Assembly: GCF_014639535.1 (NCBI RefSeq)
Contig: NZ_BMGA01000001.1
Coordinates: forward strand, 124,001 to 188,000
DNA: 64,000 nt
Direction of reading: 5' to 3'
From: Flavobacterium palustre
GTDB lineage: Bacteria; Bacteroidota; Bacteroidia; Flavobacteriales; Flavobacteriaceae
Of the stretch, positions 52,571 through 59,979 are shown piece after piece; the stretch's first letter is position 1, and every line of letters begins with the position of its first letter. The translations under genes and the position numbers were made by a program. The notes below the pieces were generated by a model. It was not told where the DNA came from. It did not search any database and saw only the letters and a program-made list of their open reading frames with translations.

Positions 52571-53553
52571 TAACCTCTGGATTTATCGCTGTTTTTTCGG
52601 TCCTCGTCATAAATATCAGTTCGATAATGTTCGTCATCTCCTTCTAATATTTTGAGATAACTATTGTAACGCGACCAGGCTATCTCTTCTTTTTCCAAGG
52701 CTTCTTTGACAGCACATTTTGGTTCTTCTTTATGCAGACAGTTATTGAACTTACATTTGTCTTTTAGCTTAAAAAACTCCGGAAAGTAATCACTTATTTC
52801 TTCTTTTTCCATATCAACCACTCCAAAACCTCTAATTCCGGGTGTGTCAATAATTTTGGCTCCAAAAGAAAGATCAAACATCTCAGCAAAAGTGGTAGTA
52901 TGTTGTCCTTGTGAATGCGAATCTGAAATTTGTTTGGTTTTCAAATTCAATCCCGGCTCTATTGCGTTTACCAAAGTGGATTTTCCAACTCCTGAATGCC
53001 CCGAAAACATACTCACCTTATTTTTCATTAATAACATCAGTTTATCCAAACCTTTGCGCTCCTGAGCCGAAACGCGCAGACATTGGTAACCTATATTCTC
53101 ATAAATATATTGTAAATACAGCTGCTCGTCTAAAGCCGCCTCATCAAAAGTGTCGATTTTATTAAAAACCAAAATCGCTTCGATACCATAAGCCTCAGCA
53201 GTGACTAAAAAACGATCTATAAAACTGGTAGTTGTAGGAGGATTATTAATAGTTACCAACAAGAAAACAATATCAATATTAGATGCAATAATATGCGTCT
53301 GCTTAGAAAGATTAACTGATTTTCGAACAATATAATTTTTCCTGTCCTGAATGGTATTAATCACTCCCGTAACCTGATCGTTAGATTCCTCCAGTTCAAA
53401 ATCAACACGGTCGCCTACAGCTATAGGATTGGTACTCTTAATACCTTTCATCCTAAACTTTCCTTTAATTCTACACTCCACAAAATTCCCTTCATCGGAT
53501 TTTACCGTGTACCAGCTTCCTGTTGATTTATAAACGATTCCTGTCATTTGCAA
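52570..53553 (-). CDS. rsgA: Ribosome small subunit-dependent GTPase RsgA
   Basis: 327 residues. N-terminal OB fold, then a circularly permuted GTPase: G4 NKID first, later SAQERKG (G5-like), G1 GHSGVGKSTLVN, G2 with T in GQHTTT, G3 DTPGIRGFG. The zinc site follows as C-x6-C-x-H-x5-C in CKFNNCLHKEEPKC. It checks the maturation of 30S subunits. The ATG at 53553 or the one two codons later can start it. Confidence 0.96.
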   Translation of the reverse strand: MQMTGIVYKSTGSWYTVKSDEGNFVECRIKGKFRMKGIKSTNPIAVGDRVDFELEESNDQVTGVINTIQDRKNYIVRKSVNLSKQTHIIASNIDIVFLLVTINNPPTTTSFIDRFLVTAEAYGIEAILVFNKIDTFDEAALDEQLYLQYIYENIGYQCLRVSAQERKGLDKLMLLMKNKVSMFSGHSGVGKSTLVNAIEPGLNLKTKQISDSHSQGQHTTTFAEMFDLSFGAKIIDTPGIRGFGVVDMEKEEISDYFPEFFKLKDKCKFNNCLHKEEPKCAVKEALEKEEIAWSRYNSYLKILEGDDEHYRTDIYDEDRKNSDKSRG

Positions 53554-53642
53554 TTTTAGATTTCCGAATTCAGATTTTAGATTAGAATGTTTGCAAAGAT
53601 AAAGGATTTATGGAGGATTTTAATTTTAGAACTCTCTAAAAC

Positions 53643-53675
53643 AAAAAAAATCCCAAAACATAAAGTCTTAGGATT
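53643..53675 (-). terminator. Terminator of the Phe/Tyr operon
   Basis: Minus strand AATCCTAAGAC, 5-base loop, GTTTTGGGATT (53675-53649), an 11-base stem with two G-U pairs, followed by eight T. It lies 41 bases after the stop of the DAHP synthase gene. Confidence 0.85.
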
Positions 53676-53715
53676 TTATAAATTTAAATTATCGAGTTCT
53701 TAAATCACGAATCAA

Positions 53716-54795
53716 TTATCCGTTGATAATTTTTTCTTGGTGTTCGATACTTTCCTGGTGAATTGATTTGAACAATTTAGTGATAAATTCTTCTGACAAT
53801 CCTTTTTTAGCACCTTCAGCAACCATTTTCTCCTGGATTTCATTCCAACGGTTGTTTTGCAATACTGCAACATTGTTTTCTTTTTTCACCTGACCAATTT
53901 CATCAGCTACTTTCATTCTTTTTCCTAAAAGATCTAATAAGTTAGCATCCAAAACGTCGATATTGGTTCTTAATTTTGTCATTTTATTTTCAAAATCGCT
54001 ATCTCCACTCACTTTTCTTACTTTCAAATCTTTCAAGATTTGTTTCAAAGCATCTGGAGTAACTTGTTGAGCAGCATCAGACCAAGCGTTATCAGGATCA
54101 ATATGCGTTTCGATAATCATACCGTCATAGTTCAAATCTAAAGCTTCCTGAGTTACTTCAAGAATCATGTTACGGTTTCCTGTAATGTGAGACGGATCGA
54201 TGATTAATGGCAAATCAGGGAATTTGTTTTGCAATTCGATAGCAATTTGCCACTCAGGAATGTTTCTGTATTTAGTTTTCTCATAAGTAGAGAAACCTCT
54301 GTGAATAACTCCTAAGTTTTTGATTCCAGCCATGTGTAAACGCTCAACACCACCTAACCATAAAGCCATATCAGGGTTTACAGGGTTTTTAACCAAAACG
54401 ATTTTATCAGTTCCAGCCAATGTATCAGCAATTTCCTGAACTGCAAATGGATTAGCTGTTGTACGAGCTCCAACCCATAATACATCGATATCATATTCTA
54501 AAGCTAATTTACAGTGAGCTGCTGTAGCAACCTCAGTTCCCATCAACAATCCTGTTTCTTCTTTAGCTTTTTTCAACCATTTTAATCCTATTTCCCCAAT
54601 TCCTTCAAATCCTCCCGGACGAGTTCTTGGTTTCCAAATTCCTGCTCTGAATACGCTTACATCTGAATTTTTCAGTTCATGAGCAATTTTCAATACCTGC
54701 TCTTCAGTTTCAGCACTACAAGGTCCTGCAATCACAAATGGATGATTCAATTTGAAAGCATCCAACCAATTTCTCATTTCTTTGTTGTTTTCCAT
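53716..54795 (-). CDS. Bifunctional 3-deoxy-7-phosphoheptulonate synthase/chorismate mutase
   Basis: 359 residues. Residues 1-about 260 are a type I-beta DAHP synthase: FVIAGPCSAETEEQ, RAGIWKPRTRPGGFEGIG, GTEVATAAHCKLAL, LIIDPSHITGNRNM. Residues about 268-355 are an AroQ-type helical chorismate mutase (LRTNIDVLDANLLDLLGKRMKVADEIGQVKKEN). It makes the first committed intermediate of the shikimate route and also converts chorismate to prephenate. Neither pheA nor tyrA here has its own mutase, so this domain serves both branches. Last gene of the attenuated operon. Confidence 0.95.
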   Translation of the reverse strand: MENNKEMRNWLDAFKLNHPFVIAGPCSAETEEQVLKIAHELKNSDVSVFRAGIWKPRTRPGGFEGIGEIGLKWLKKAKEETGLLMGTEVATAAHCKLALEYDIDVLWVGARTTANPFAVQEIADTLAGTDKIVLVKNPVNPDMALWLGGVERLHMAGIKNLGVIHRGFSTYEKTKYRNIPEWQIAIELQNKFPDLPLIIDPSHITGNRNMILEVTQEALDLNYDGMIIETHIDPDNAWSDAAQQVTPDALKQILKDLKVRKVSGDSDFENKMTKLRTNIDVLDANLLDLLGKRMKVADEIGQVKKENNVAVLQNNRWNEIQEKMVAEGAKKGLSEEFITKLFKSIHQESIEHQEKIING

Positions 54796-54850
54796 CTTTT
54801 AAAATTTATTTCTTTTTAATTTGTGTTGTATATATTTATTCTTTTTACTC

Positions 54851-55708
54851 CTATTTTTTAACGCCTATTCCGTTTAATATTTCTCTAATTTTATTGACAC
54901 TTGCCATTTCTTCGTAAATCGCATTGTAATCATCCTGCACCAATAAATCCCTAAACTGAGTTAGATTCGAAATATACTCTTCTAATGATTCTAAAACCTG
55001 AGCTTTATTCTGTTCAAAAATTGGCGTCCACATTGCCGGTGAACTTTTAGCCAAACGTACCGTGCTTTCAAATCCGGAACCCGCCATATCAAAAATATCC
55101 TGCTCGTCTTTTTCTTTATTTATCACCGTTTTTCCTAACATAAAGGAACTGATGTGCGATAAATGAGAAACATAAGCAATATGTTTATCATGTGATTTTG
55201 GATCCATATAACGAATACGCATTCCCATTTTATTGAAAACCTCTAATGCTTTTTCCTGTAATTTGAAAGCCGTTTTCTCTACTTCGCAAATGATATTTGT
55301 TTTTCCTCGAAACAAATCTCTCAACGCTGCCGAAGGTCCTGAAAATTCTGTTCCCGCAATAGGATGAGTGGCAATAAAATTTCTTCTTTTAGGATGATTA
55401 GCGATTGCCTGACAAATAGGATTTTTAGTTGAACCTACTTCAAAAACAATAGCATTATCACCAACCAAATCCAATACTTTAGGTAATAACCCAATAGCTA
55501 CATTTACAGGAACCGAAACAATTACAAAATCTGCCTCAGGCAAATCTTCCATTGTAGTGGCAACATCAATAACGCCTAACTCTAATGCCTGTTGCAAGTG
55601 TTTTTCGTTATTGTCTATTCCGTAAATAGTGGCATTCGGATACAGCGCTTTGATGTCTAAAACCATCGAACCACCTATTAAACCAATACCTATTACAAAT
55701 ACTTTCAT
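54851..55708 (-). CDS. tyrA: Prephenate dehydrogenase
   Basis: 285 residues. Rossmann NAD-binding start VFVIGIGLIGGSMVLDIKA, then VSVPVNVAIGLLP, VFEVGSTKNPICQAI and THPIAGTEFSGP, and a helical C-terminal domain with SHLSHISSFMLG. It oxidatively decarboxylates prephenate to 4-hydroxyphenylpyruvate, the tyrosine precursor. There is no ACT or mutase domain. Third gene of the operon. Confidence 0.94.
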   Translation of the reverse strand: MKVFVIGIGLIGGSMVLDIKALYPNATIYGIDNNEKHLQQALELGVIDVATTMEDLPEADFVIVSVPVNVAIGLLPKVLDLVGDNAIVFEVGSTKNPICQAIANHPKRRNFIATHPIAGTEFSGPSAALRDLFRGKTNIICEVEKTAFKLQEKALEVFNKMGMRIRYMDPKSHDKHIAYVSHLSHISSFMLGKTVINKEKDEQDIFDMAGSGFESTVRLAKSSPAMWTPIFEQNKAQVLESLEEYISNLTQFRDLLVQDDYNAIYEEMASVNKIREILNGIGVKK

Positions 55709-55784
55709 TTTATTTCTTTAAATTCCAAACTTTTAAAATTCCAAATTCCAAACTTTGATTAATCTAAAATCTGAGATCTAAAAC

Positions 55785-56930
55785 CTAAAATCGGCTTATT
55801 GCTTCCTGTACTTTTTCTTCTTTCACACATAATGCAAATCGAATATATCCTTCTCCGTTTGAACCGAAAATAGTTCCCGGTGCAATAAAAATATATTTCT
55901 CGTGCAATATCTGATCGATGAACTTCTCAGCCGATTGAATTCCTTCCGGCAATTTTGCCCAAACAAATAAACCTACTCCTTCTTTATAAACTTTACAGCC
56001 TAATTTTTCAGCCAATTGCTCGGTTAAAACGCGGCGTTTTTTATATATTTCATTCATGGAATCAAACCATGATTTATCACTTTTTAATGCTTCGATAGCG
56101 CCTTTTTGGATTCCAAAAAACATTCCGCTATCCATATTACTTTTCACTCTTAAAACAGCATCAATCAATTCAGCATTTCCGGAAACCATTCCTACTCTCC
56201 ATCCTGCCATGTTAAAAGTCTTGCTCAGAGAGTTCAATTCCAAAGCTACTTCTTTAGCTCCTTCCACCTGTAACAAACTCATCGGATTGTCATTCAAAAC
56301 AAAACTGTACGGATTGTCATTGACTAACAATATCTGATGTTTTTTGGCGAAAGCCACTAACTTTTCAAACAAAGCTAAACTTCCTCTGGCTCCTGTAGGC
56401 ATGTGCGGATAACCTATCCACATCAATTTCACTTTGGATAAATCTAATTTTTCTAAAGCCTCAAAATCAGGTTCCCAATTATTAGCTTCAGCCAAATCAT
56501 AATAAACTGCTTCTGCTCCAACTAAATTCGTTACCGAAGTATACGTTGGATAACCCGGATTAGGAATTAAAACCTGATCTCCTTCATTCAAAAATGCCAT
56601 TGAAATATGCATGATTCCTTCTTTCGAACCCATCAAAGGCAAAATCTCCGTATTTGGATTTAACTCTACCTGAAAATTGTTCTGATAAAAATCAGCCATG
56701 CTTTTTCGCAACTCAGGCAATCCCTGATAACTTTGATAACCATGTGCATTTACATCCTGCATAGCTAAAGCAACCGCGTCAATCACAGCCTGTGCCGGAG
56801 CCAAATCAGGGCTTCCAATCCCCATATTGATAATAGGCTTACCTTCTGCTGCCAATTGTCTTACCTCTCTCAATTTTGATGAGAAGTAGTATTCTTCAAC
56901 TGTATTTAATCTGTTTGCTGTTGTAATCAT
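55785..56930 (-). CDS. Aminotransferase class I/II (aromatic amino acid operon)
   Basis: 381 residues, PLP fold type I. INMGIGSPDLAPA, HGYQSYQGLPELRKSMADFY, MGSKEGIMHIS, NPGYPTY, VNDNPYSFVLN, PLP lysine in ELNSLSKTFNMAGWRVGM and a final YIRFALC. Its place between pheA and tyrA suggests the transamination of phenylpyruvate and 4-hydroxyphenylpyruvate, or of prephenate. Sequence alone also allows other substrates such as diaminopimelate-type acceptors. Confidence 0.9.
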   Translation of the reverse strand: MITTANRLNTVEEYYFSSKLREVRQLAAEGKPIINMGIGSPDLAPAQAVIDAVALAMQDVNAHGYQSYQGLPELRKSMADFYQNNFQVELNPNTEILPLMGSKEGIMHISMAFLNEGDQVLIPNPGYPTYTSVTNLVGAEAVYYDLAEANNWEPDFEALEKLDLSKVKLMWIGYPHMPTGARGSLALFEKLVAFAKKHQILLVNDNPYSFVLNDNPMSLLQVEGAKEVALELNSLSKTFNMAGWRVGMVSGNAELIDAVLRVKSNMDSGMFFGIQKGAIEALKSDKSWFDSMNEIYKKRRVLTEQLAEKLGCKVYKEGVGLFVWAKLPEGIQSAEKFIDQILHEKYIFIAPGTIFGSNGEGYIRFALCVKEEKVQEAISRF

Positions 56931-56988
56931 TTTTATTCTTTGGCTTTTGAACTTAGTTCAAATTGACAATCTGCTTTTACTGTTTTAT

Positions 56989-57825
56989 TTAAATCAAACT
57001 AGGTTTTGTATTGGTATACTCGCCTAACACTTTAAAATATTCTGCCATAATCTCTAACAAAGATTTCGCTTTTGCATAATCTTCATATTTTTCGAAAGTA
57101 ACATCAACAAAAAAAGAATATTTCCAGGGCGTTTCTATTTTTGGCAACGATTGAATTTTAGTCAAATTCATTTTACAATCGCTCATTACATTCAAAACTG
57201 CCGCCAAACTTCCGCGTTTGTGATCCAATTCAAATTTTAAAGAAGCTCTGTTTATCTCTTCTTCCGAAACAAATGAATTCTCCTTTTGAATAATCACAAA
57301 ACGGGTCATATTGTTTTTAATCGTTTGGATTTCGGGAGCCAGAATTTCCAAATCATACATTTCTGCCGCTGTTTTACTCGCAATTGCAGCAATACCTGTT
57401 AATTGTTTCTCCTGAATTCTTCTTGCTGTTTCAGCCGTATCCTTATCTTCTACTAATTTAATATGCGGGTATTTTTTCAAAAAATCCATACACTGCAACA
57501 AAGCCATCGGATGCGAATATACTTCGGTAATATCTTCAATCTTCTGACCTCTTAAAGCCATCAGGTTTTGATGAATACTTAAATAATGTTCCCCAATAAT
57601 GTGCAATTTATTCTTATCAATCAAAGCATAATTAGGAATAATAGGACCTGCAATAGAATTCTCGATAGCCATTACCGCCTGAGTTGACTTCCCAGACAAA
57701 AGACTATCTACTAATTCCTCAAAAGACATACATTCATCAACAACTACCTGCTGACCATAATACTCCTGAGCCACCTGATGGTGAAAAGAACCTATTATAC
57801 CTTGTATTGCAATTTTTGCTTCCAT
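56989..57825 (-). CDS. pheA: Prephenate dehydratase, monofunctional
   Basis: 278 residues. Periplasmic-binding-like catalytic domain with IQGIIGSFHHQVAQEYYG, AVMAIENSIAGPI and the catalytic TRF in NNMTRFVII, then an ACT domain (about 190-270). The ACT motif usually read as ESRP reads QSLP here, so phenylalanine feedback may differ. It converts prephenate to phenylpyruvate. No chorismate mutase domain. First gene after the attenuator; the ATG lies six bases after the U tract of the leader terminator. Confidence 0.95.
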   Translation of the reverse strand: MEAKIAIQGIIGSFHHQVAQEYYGQQVVVDECMSFEELVDSLLSGKSTQAVMAIENSIAGPIIPNYALIDKNKLHIIGEHYLSIHQNLMALRGQKIEDITEVYSHPMALLQCMDFLKKYPHIKLVEDKDTAETARRIQEKQLTGIAAIASKTAAEMYDLEILAPEIQTIKNNMTRFVIIQKENSFVSEEEINRASLKFELDHKRGSLAAVLNVMSDCKMNLTKIQSLPKIETPWKYSFFVDVTFEKYEDYAKAKSLLEIMAEYFKVLGEYTNTKPSLI

Positions 57826-57831
57826 TTATTC

Positions 57832-57860
57832 AAAAAAAAATCCTGATTTTCATCAGGATT
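57832..57860 (-). terminator. Attenuator terminator in the pheA leader
   Basis: Minus strand AATCCTGAT, loop GAAA, ATCAGGATT (57860-57839), a perfect nine-base stem running into nine T (57840-57832). The stop of transcription would fall just before the pheA start codon. The left arm can pair instead with the sequence after the leader-peptide stop codon. Confidence 0.9.
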
Positions 57861-57913
57861 GTATATTAGTTTTATTTGTTTATTTATTTTTCAAATTACC
57901 ATAGCACAATCCT
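57855..57913 (-). promoter_or_regulatory. Antiterminator pair of the pheA leader
   Basis: On the minus strand AGGATTGT (57913-57906), which begins at the last A of the leader stop codon, is the exact complement of ACAATCCT (57862-57855), which overlaps the 5' arm of the terminator. A ribosome stalled at Phe/Tyr codons would leave the first segment free to pair and prevent the terminator; a ribosome at the stop codon would cover it. Confidence 0.8.
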
Positions 57914-57969
57914 TATCTCTCGCTAAAGAAATAAAAAGAAAAGCTAAAATAGAAACGGTTATTTGACAT
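57913..57969 (-). CDS. Phe/Tyr leader peptide of the aromatic amino acid operon
   Basis: An 18-codon frame, ATG at 57969 to TAA at 57913-57915, encodes MSNNRFYFSFSFYFFSER: six Phe and two Tyr in ten consecutive residues (6-15), with serines between. The composition matches the end products of the genes downstream, as in pheL or pheST leaders of enteric bacteria. It lies about 38 bases after the predicted transcription start and is followed by antiterminator and terminator sequences. As usual in this phylum there is no obvious Shine-Dalgarno site. Confidence 0.88.
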   Translation of the reverse strand: MSNNRFYFSFSFYFFSER

Positions 57970-58013
57970 CTTAATTAAATATTATTCTCTCGAATGATTA
58001 TTTTTAACGCTGG

Positions 58014-58044
58014 CAAATATATAACATATTTCCAACAACACAAA
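58014..58044 (-). promoter_or_regulatory. Promoter of the Phe/Tyr operon
   Basis: Minus strand TTTG (58044-58041), 19-base spacer, TATATTTG (58021-58014), the full consensus. Transcription would start near 58007, giving a leader of about 180 bases before pheA. Confidence 0.85.
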
Positions 58045-58092
58045 AATATTTTTGTTTTTTTTCAAAAAAAACAAAACAATGCTTTTTCTGTT

Positions 58093-58100
58093 TATTTTTG
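58093..58100 (+). promoter_or_regulatory. -7 element of gldA
   Basis: TATTTTTG 17 bases before the gldA ATG. The -33 position is not clear. It is divergent from the Phe/Tyr promoter. Confidence 0.5.
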
Positions 58101-58117
58101 TAATCAAATAAAAAAAC

Positions 58118-59014
58118 ATGTCAATAGAAGTAAAAAATATATCTAAAAGTTATGGTGACCAAAAAGCTTTGGACAACATTTCATTTTCTATAAAAAAAGG
58201 AGAAATCGTTGGTTTTTTAGGTCCAAATGGAGCCGGGAAATCTACATTGATGAAAATATTGACAACCTACCTTGCCTCCGACGAAGGTACAGCATTGGTT
58301 AACGGACAAGATGTAAACACTAACCCAAAGGCAGTTCAACTTTCTATTGGTTATTTGCCGGAGCACAATCCGTTATATCTGGATTTATACGTGAGAGAAT
58401 ATCTGGCTTTTAATGCCGATGTTTATAAAATTGCCAAATCCCGCATTGAAGAAGTAATTCAGCTTACAGGTTTAAGCGCCGAAAGCCATAAAAAAATAGC
58501 AGAACTTTCTAAAGGATACCGTCAGCGTGTAGGACTAGCAAATGCTTTGCTGCACAATCCTGATGTGTTAATTCTAGACGAACCAACAACTGGTCTAGAC
58601 CCAAACCAACTTTTAGAAATTCGCAACCTGATTAAAAATGCCGGAAAAGACAAAACGGTTTTTCTTTCCACACATATCATGCAGGAAGTAGAAGCTATTT
58701 GTGATCGCGTGATTATTATTAACAACGGAAAAATAGTTGCCGATAAAAAATTAGACCATCTTATTTCGGAAGAAAAAGAACAAATTATCGAAGTCGAATT
58801 CGATTATAAAATCGAGGAACAGGCCATTGCTAAAATCGAGAATTTAATTTCTTATAAAAATACGCACGACATGACCTGGGAACTGGTTTTTAAAACCGAC
58901 AAAGACATGCGTTCTGTAGTCTTTGATTTTGCCACTGCCAATGGCTTGAAAACCCTTCAACTGAATCAGAAAAATAAAAATCTGGAAGCGATATTTAGAG
59001 AGATTACGAAGTGA
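58118..59014 (+). CDS. gldA: Gliding motility ABC transporter ATPase GldA
   Basis: 298 residues. Walker A GPNGAGKST, signature LSKGYRQRVGLA, Walker B LILDEPTTGLDP, H-loop STHIMQEVE, all intact. The overall sequence (IGYLPEHNPLYLDLYVREYL) is the GldA type of ABC-2 ATPase. GldA works with membrane subunits GldF and GldG, not encoded here, and is needed for gliding in F. johnsoniae. Single gene. Confidence 0.9.
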   Translation: MSIEVKNISKSYGDQKALDNISFSIKKGEIVGFLGPNGAGKSTLMKILTTYLASDEGTALVNGQDVNTNPKAVQLSIGYLPEHNPLYLDLYVREYLAFNADVYKIAKSRIEEVIQLTGLSAESHKKIAELSKGYRQRVGLANALLHNPDVLILDEPTTGLDPNQLLEIRNLIKNAGKDKTVFLSTHIMQEVEAICDRVIIINNGKIVADKKLDHLISEEKEQIIEVEFDYKIEEQAIAKIENLISYKNTHDMTWELVFKTDKDMRSVVFDFATANGLKTLQLNQKNKNLEAIFREITK

Positions 59015-59069
59015 TTTTTTCAACCACTTTTAACTAAATAACATCAACCCTAACACCTCACAATTTTCT

Positions 59070-59666
59070 TTACTCCGTTGGTGATTTTACATCCTCAGGA
59101 GCTTTTGTTTCTACACCATCAGTAGCCAACAAAGCCGGAACAGAACGCTGAACATTGTCATTTGGTGTAATCTGAGTTGATGTTGCGGCATTTACAACTG
59201 GCTTAGAATTTAATGGTGCACCAACCGCAATATCACAACGATGCCCTGGCTCTCCGTGAGGCGGATTCATTCCTTTTGCAGTTACTACTTTAGACGTGGA
59301 CATTTTAGAGGTTATTACCTGAGCAGATTGAGGTTTTACATTTGCTTGCCCCACAGAGGTAACACTCTTGTTTGGAGCACTATTCAATGGCGCCCCAACT
59401 GCAATATCGCAACGGTGATATGGCTGCCCATGTGGAGGATTAACAGCTGTAACAACAGCCGAAGTCGTGCTCACATTATTTTCACGAAACAAATTATGCT
59501 TTTCAACTACTGGAGTTTGCGCGCTTTGATTAGGCAAAACGGTCGTAGTTTGCTGTGTAAAAGGCACTACAATCCCATCTGTTGCTTGTGCTTTCTTAGT
59601 GTCATTGTTTTTACAAGAGGTAAAAACAATGACGGTAGCTAAAAATGTATAATAAATTTGTTTCAT
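59070..59666 (-). CDS. Lipoprotein with two NPPHGxPxHRCDIAVGAPLN repeats
   Basis: 198 residues. Lipoprotein signal with lipobox FTSC (cysteine near residue 18). The rest is low-complexity, Thr/Val/Ser/Pro-rich, with two copies of a 19-20-residue motif (NPPHGQPYHRCDIAVGAPLN around residue 77 and NPPHGEPGHRCDIAVGAPLN around 133). The repeats conserve two His, one Cys and one Asp, so metal binding is conceivable. Similar motifs are remembered in other small Bacteroidota proteins of unknown function. Full-consensus promoter at 59692-59723. Confidence 0.8.
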   Translation of the reverse strand: MKQIYYTFLATVIVFTSCKNNDTKKAQATDGIVVPFTQQTTTVLPNQSAQTPVVEKHNLFRENNVSTTSAVVTAVNPPHGQPYHRCDIAVGAPLNSAPNKSVTSVGQANVKPQSAQVITSKMSTSKVVTAKGMNPPHGEPGHRCDIAVGAPLNSKPVVNAATSTQITPNDNVQRSVPALLATDGVETKAPEDVKSPTE

Positions 59667-59691
59667 CTTGAAAAAACTATTACAGTGAACT

Positions 59692-59723
59692 CAAATATAC
59701 TATTTTAACAGCTAAAAATCAAA
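59692..59723 (-). promoter_or_regulatory. Promoter of the repeat-lipoprotein gene
   Basis: Minus strand TTTG (59723-59720), 20-base spacer, TATATTTG (59699-59692), 26 bases before the ATG. Confidence 0.75.
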
Positions 59724-59927
59724 ACATTACCATTTCAATTTATATTAATCATTTTTCAATGTAACTCTATTTGATTTCAAACAGACAACAACTCTAATCG
59801 ACTATTACATAACTTTGAAAAAACTTGTTTATAAACGCTAAGAAAAAAACATTGCACTACATGTTTTTTAAAACCACCTCAAAACCCTAATGACTTAGCC
59901 AAATTATCATAACTAAAGAATAAATAC
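59724..59927. other. Intergenic stretch without recognisable gene
   Basis: AT-rich DNA between the lipoprotein promoter and the terminator of the TonB receptor. A plus-strand TAACTTTG (59810-59817) is followed only by a nine-codon frame. No RNA-like structure was recognised. Confidence 0.45.
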
Positions 59928-59958
59928 AAAAAAAGCATCGCCTTATTAAAACGATGCT
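59928..59958 (-). terminator. Terminator of the TonB-dependent receptor gene
   Basis: AGCATCG (59934-59940) pairs with CGATGCT (59952-59958), seven bases, followed on the minus strand by a T tract. Confidence 0.75.
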
Positions 59959-59979
59959 CTTTAAATTTATGATAAAAAA

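Noticed and set aside
59241-59642. 133-codon plus-strand frame opposite the repeat lipoprotein
   Set aside because: Its apparent internal similarity is the reverse reading of the two repeats in the lipoprotein; no start context or signal.
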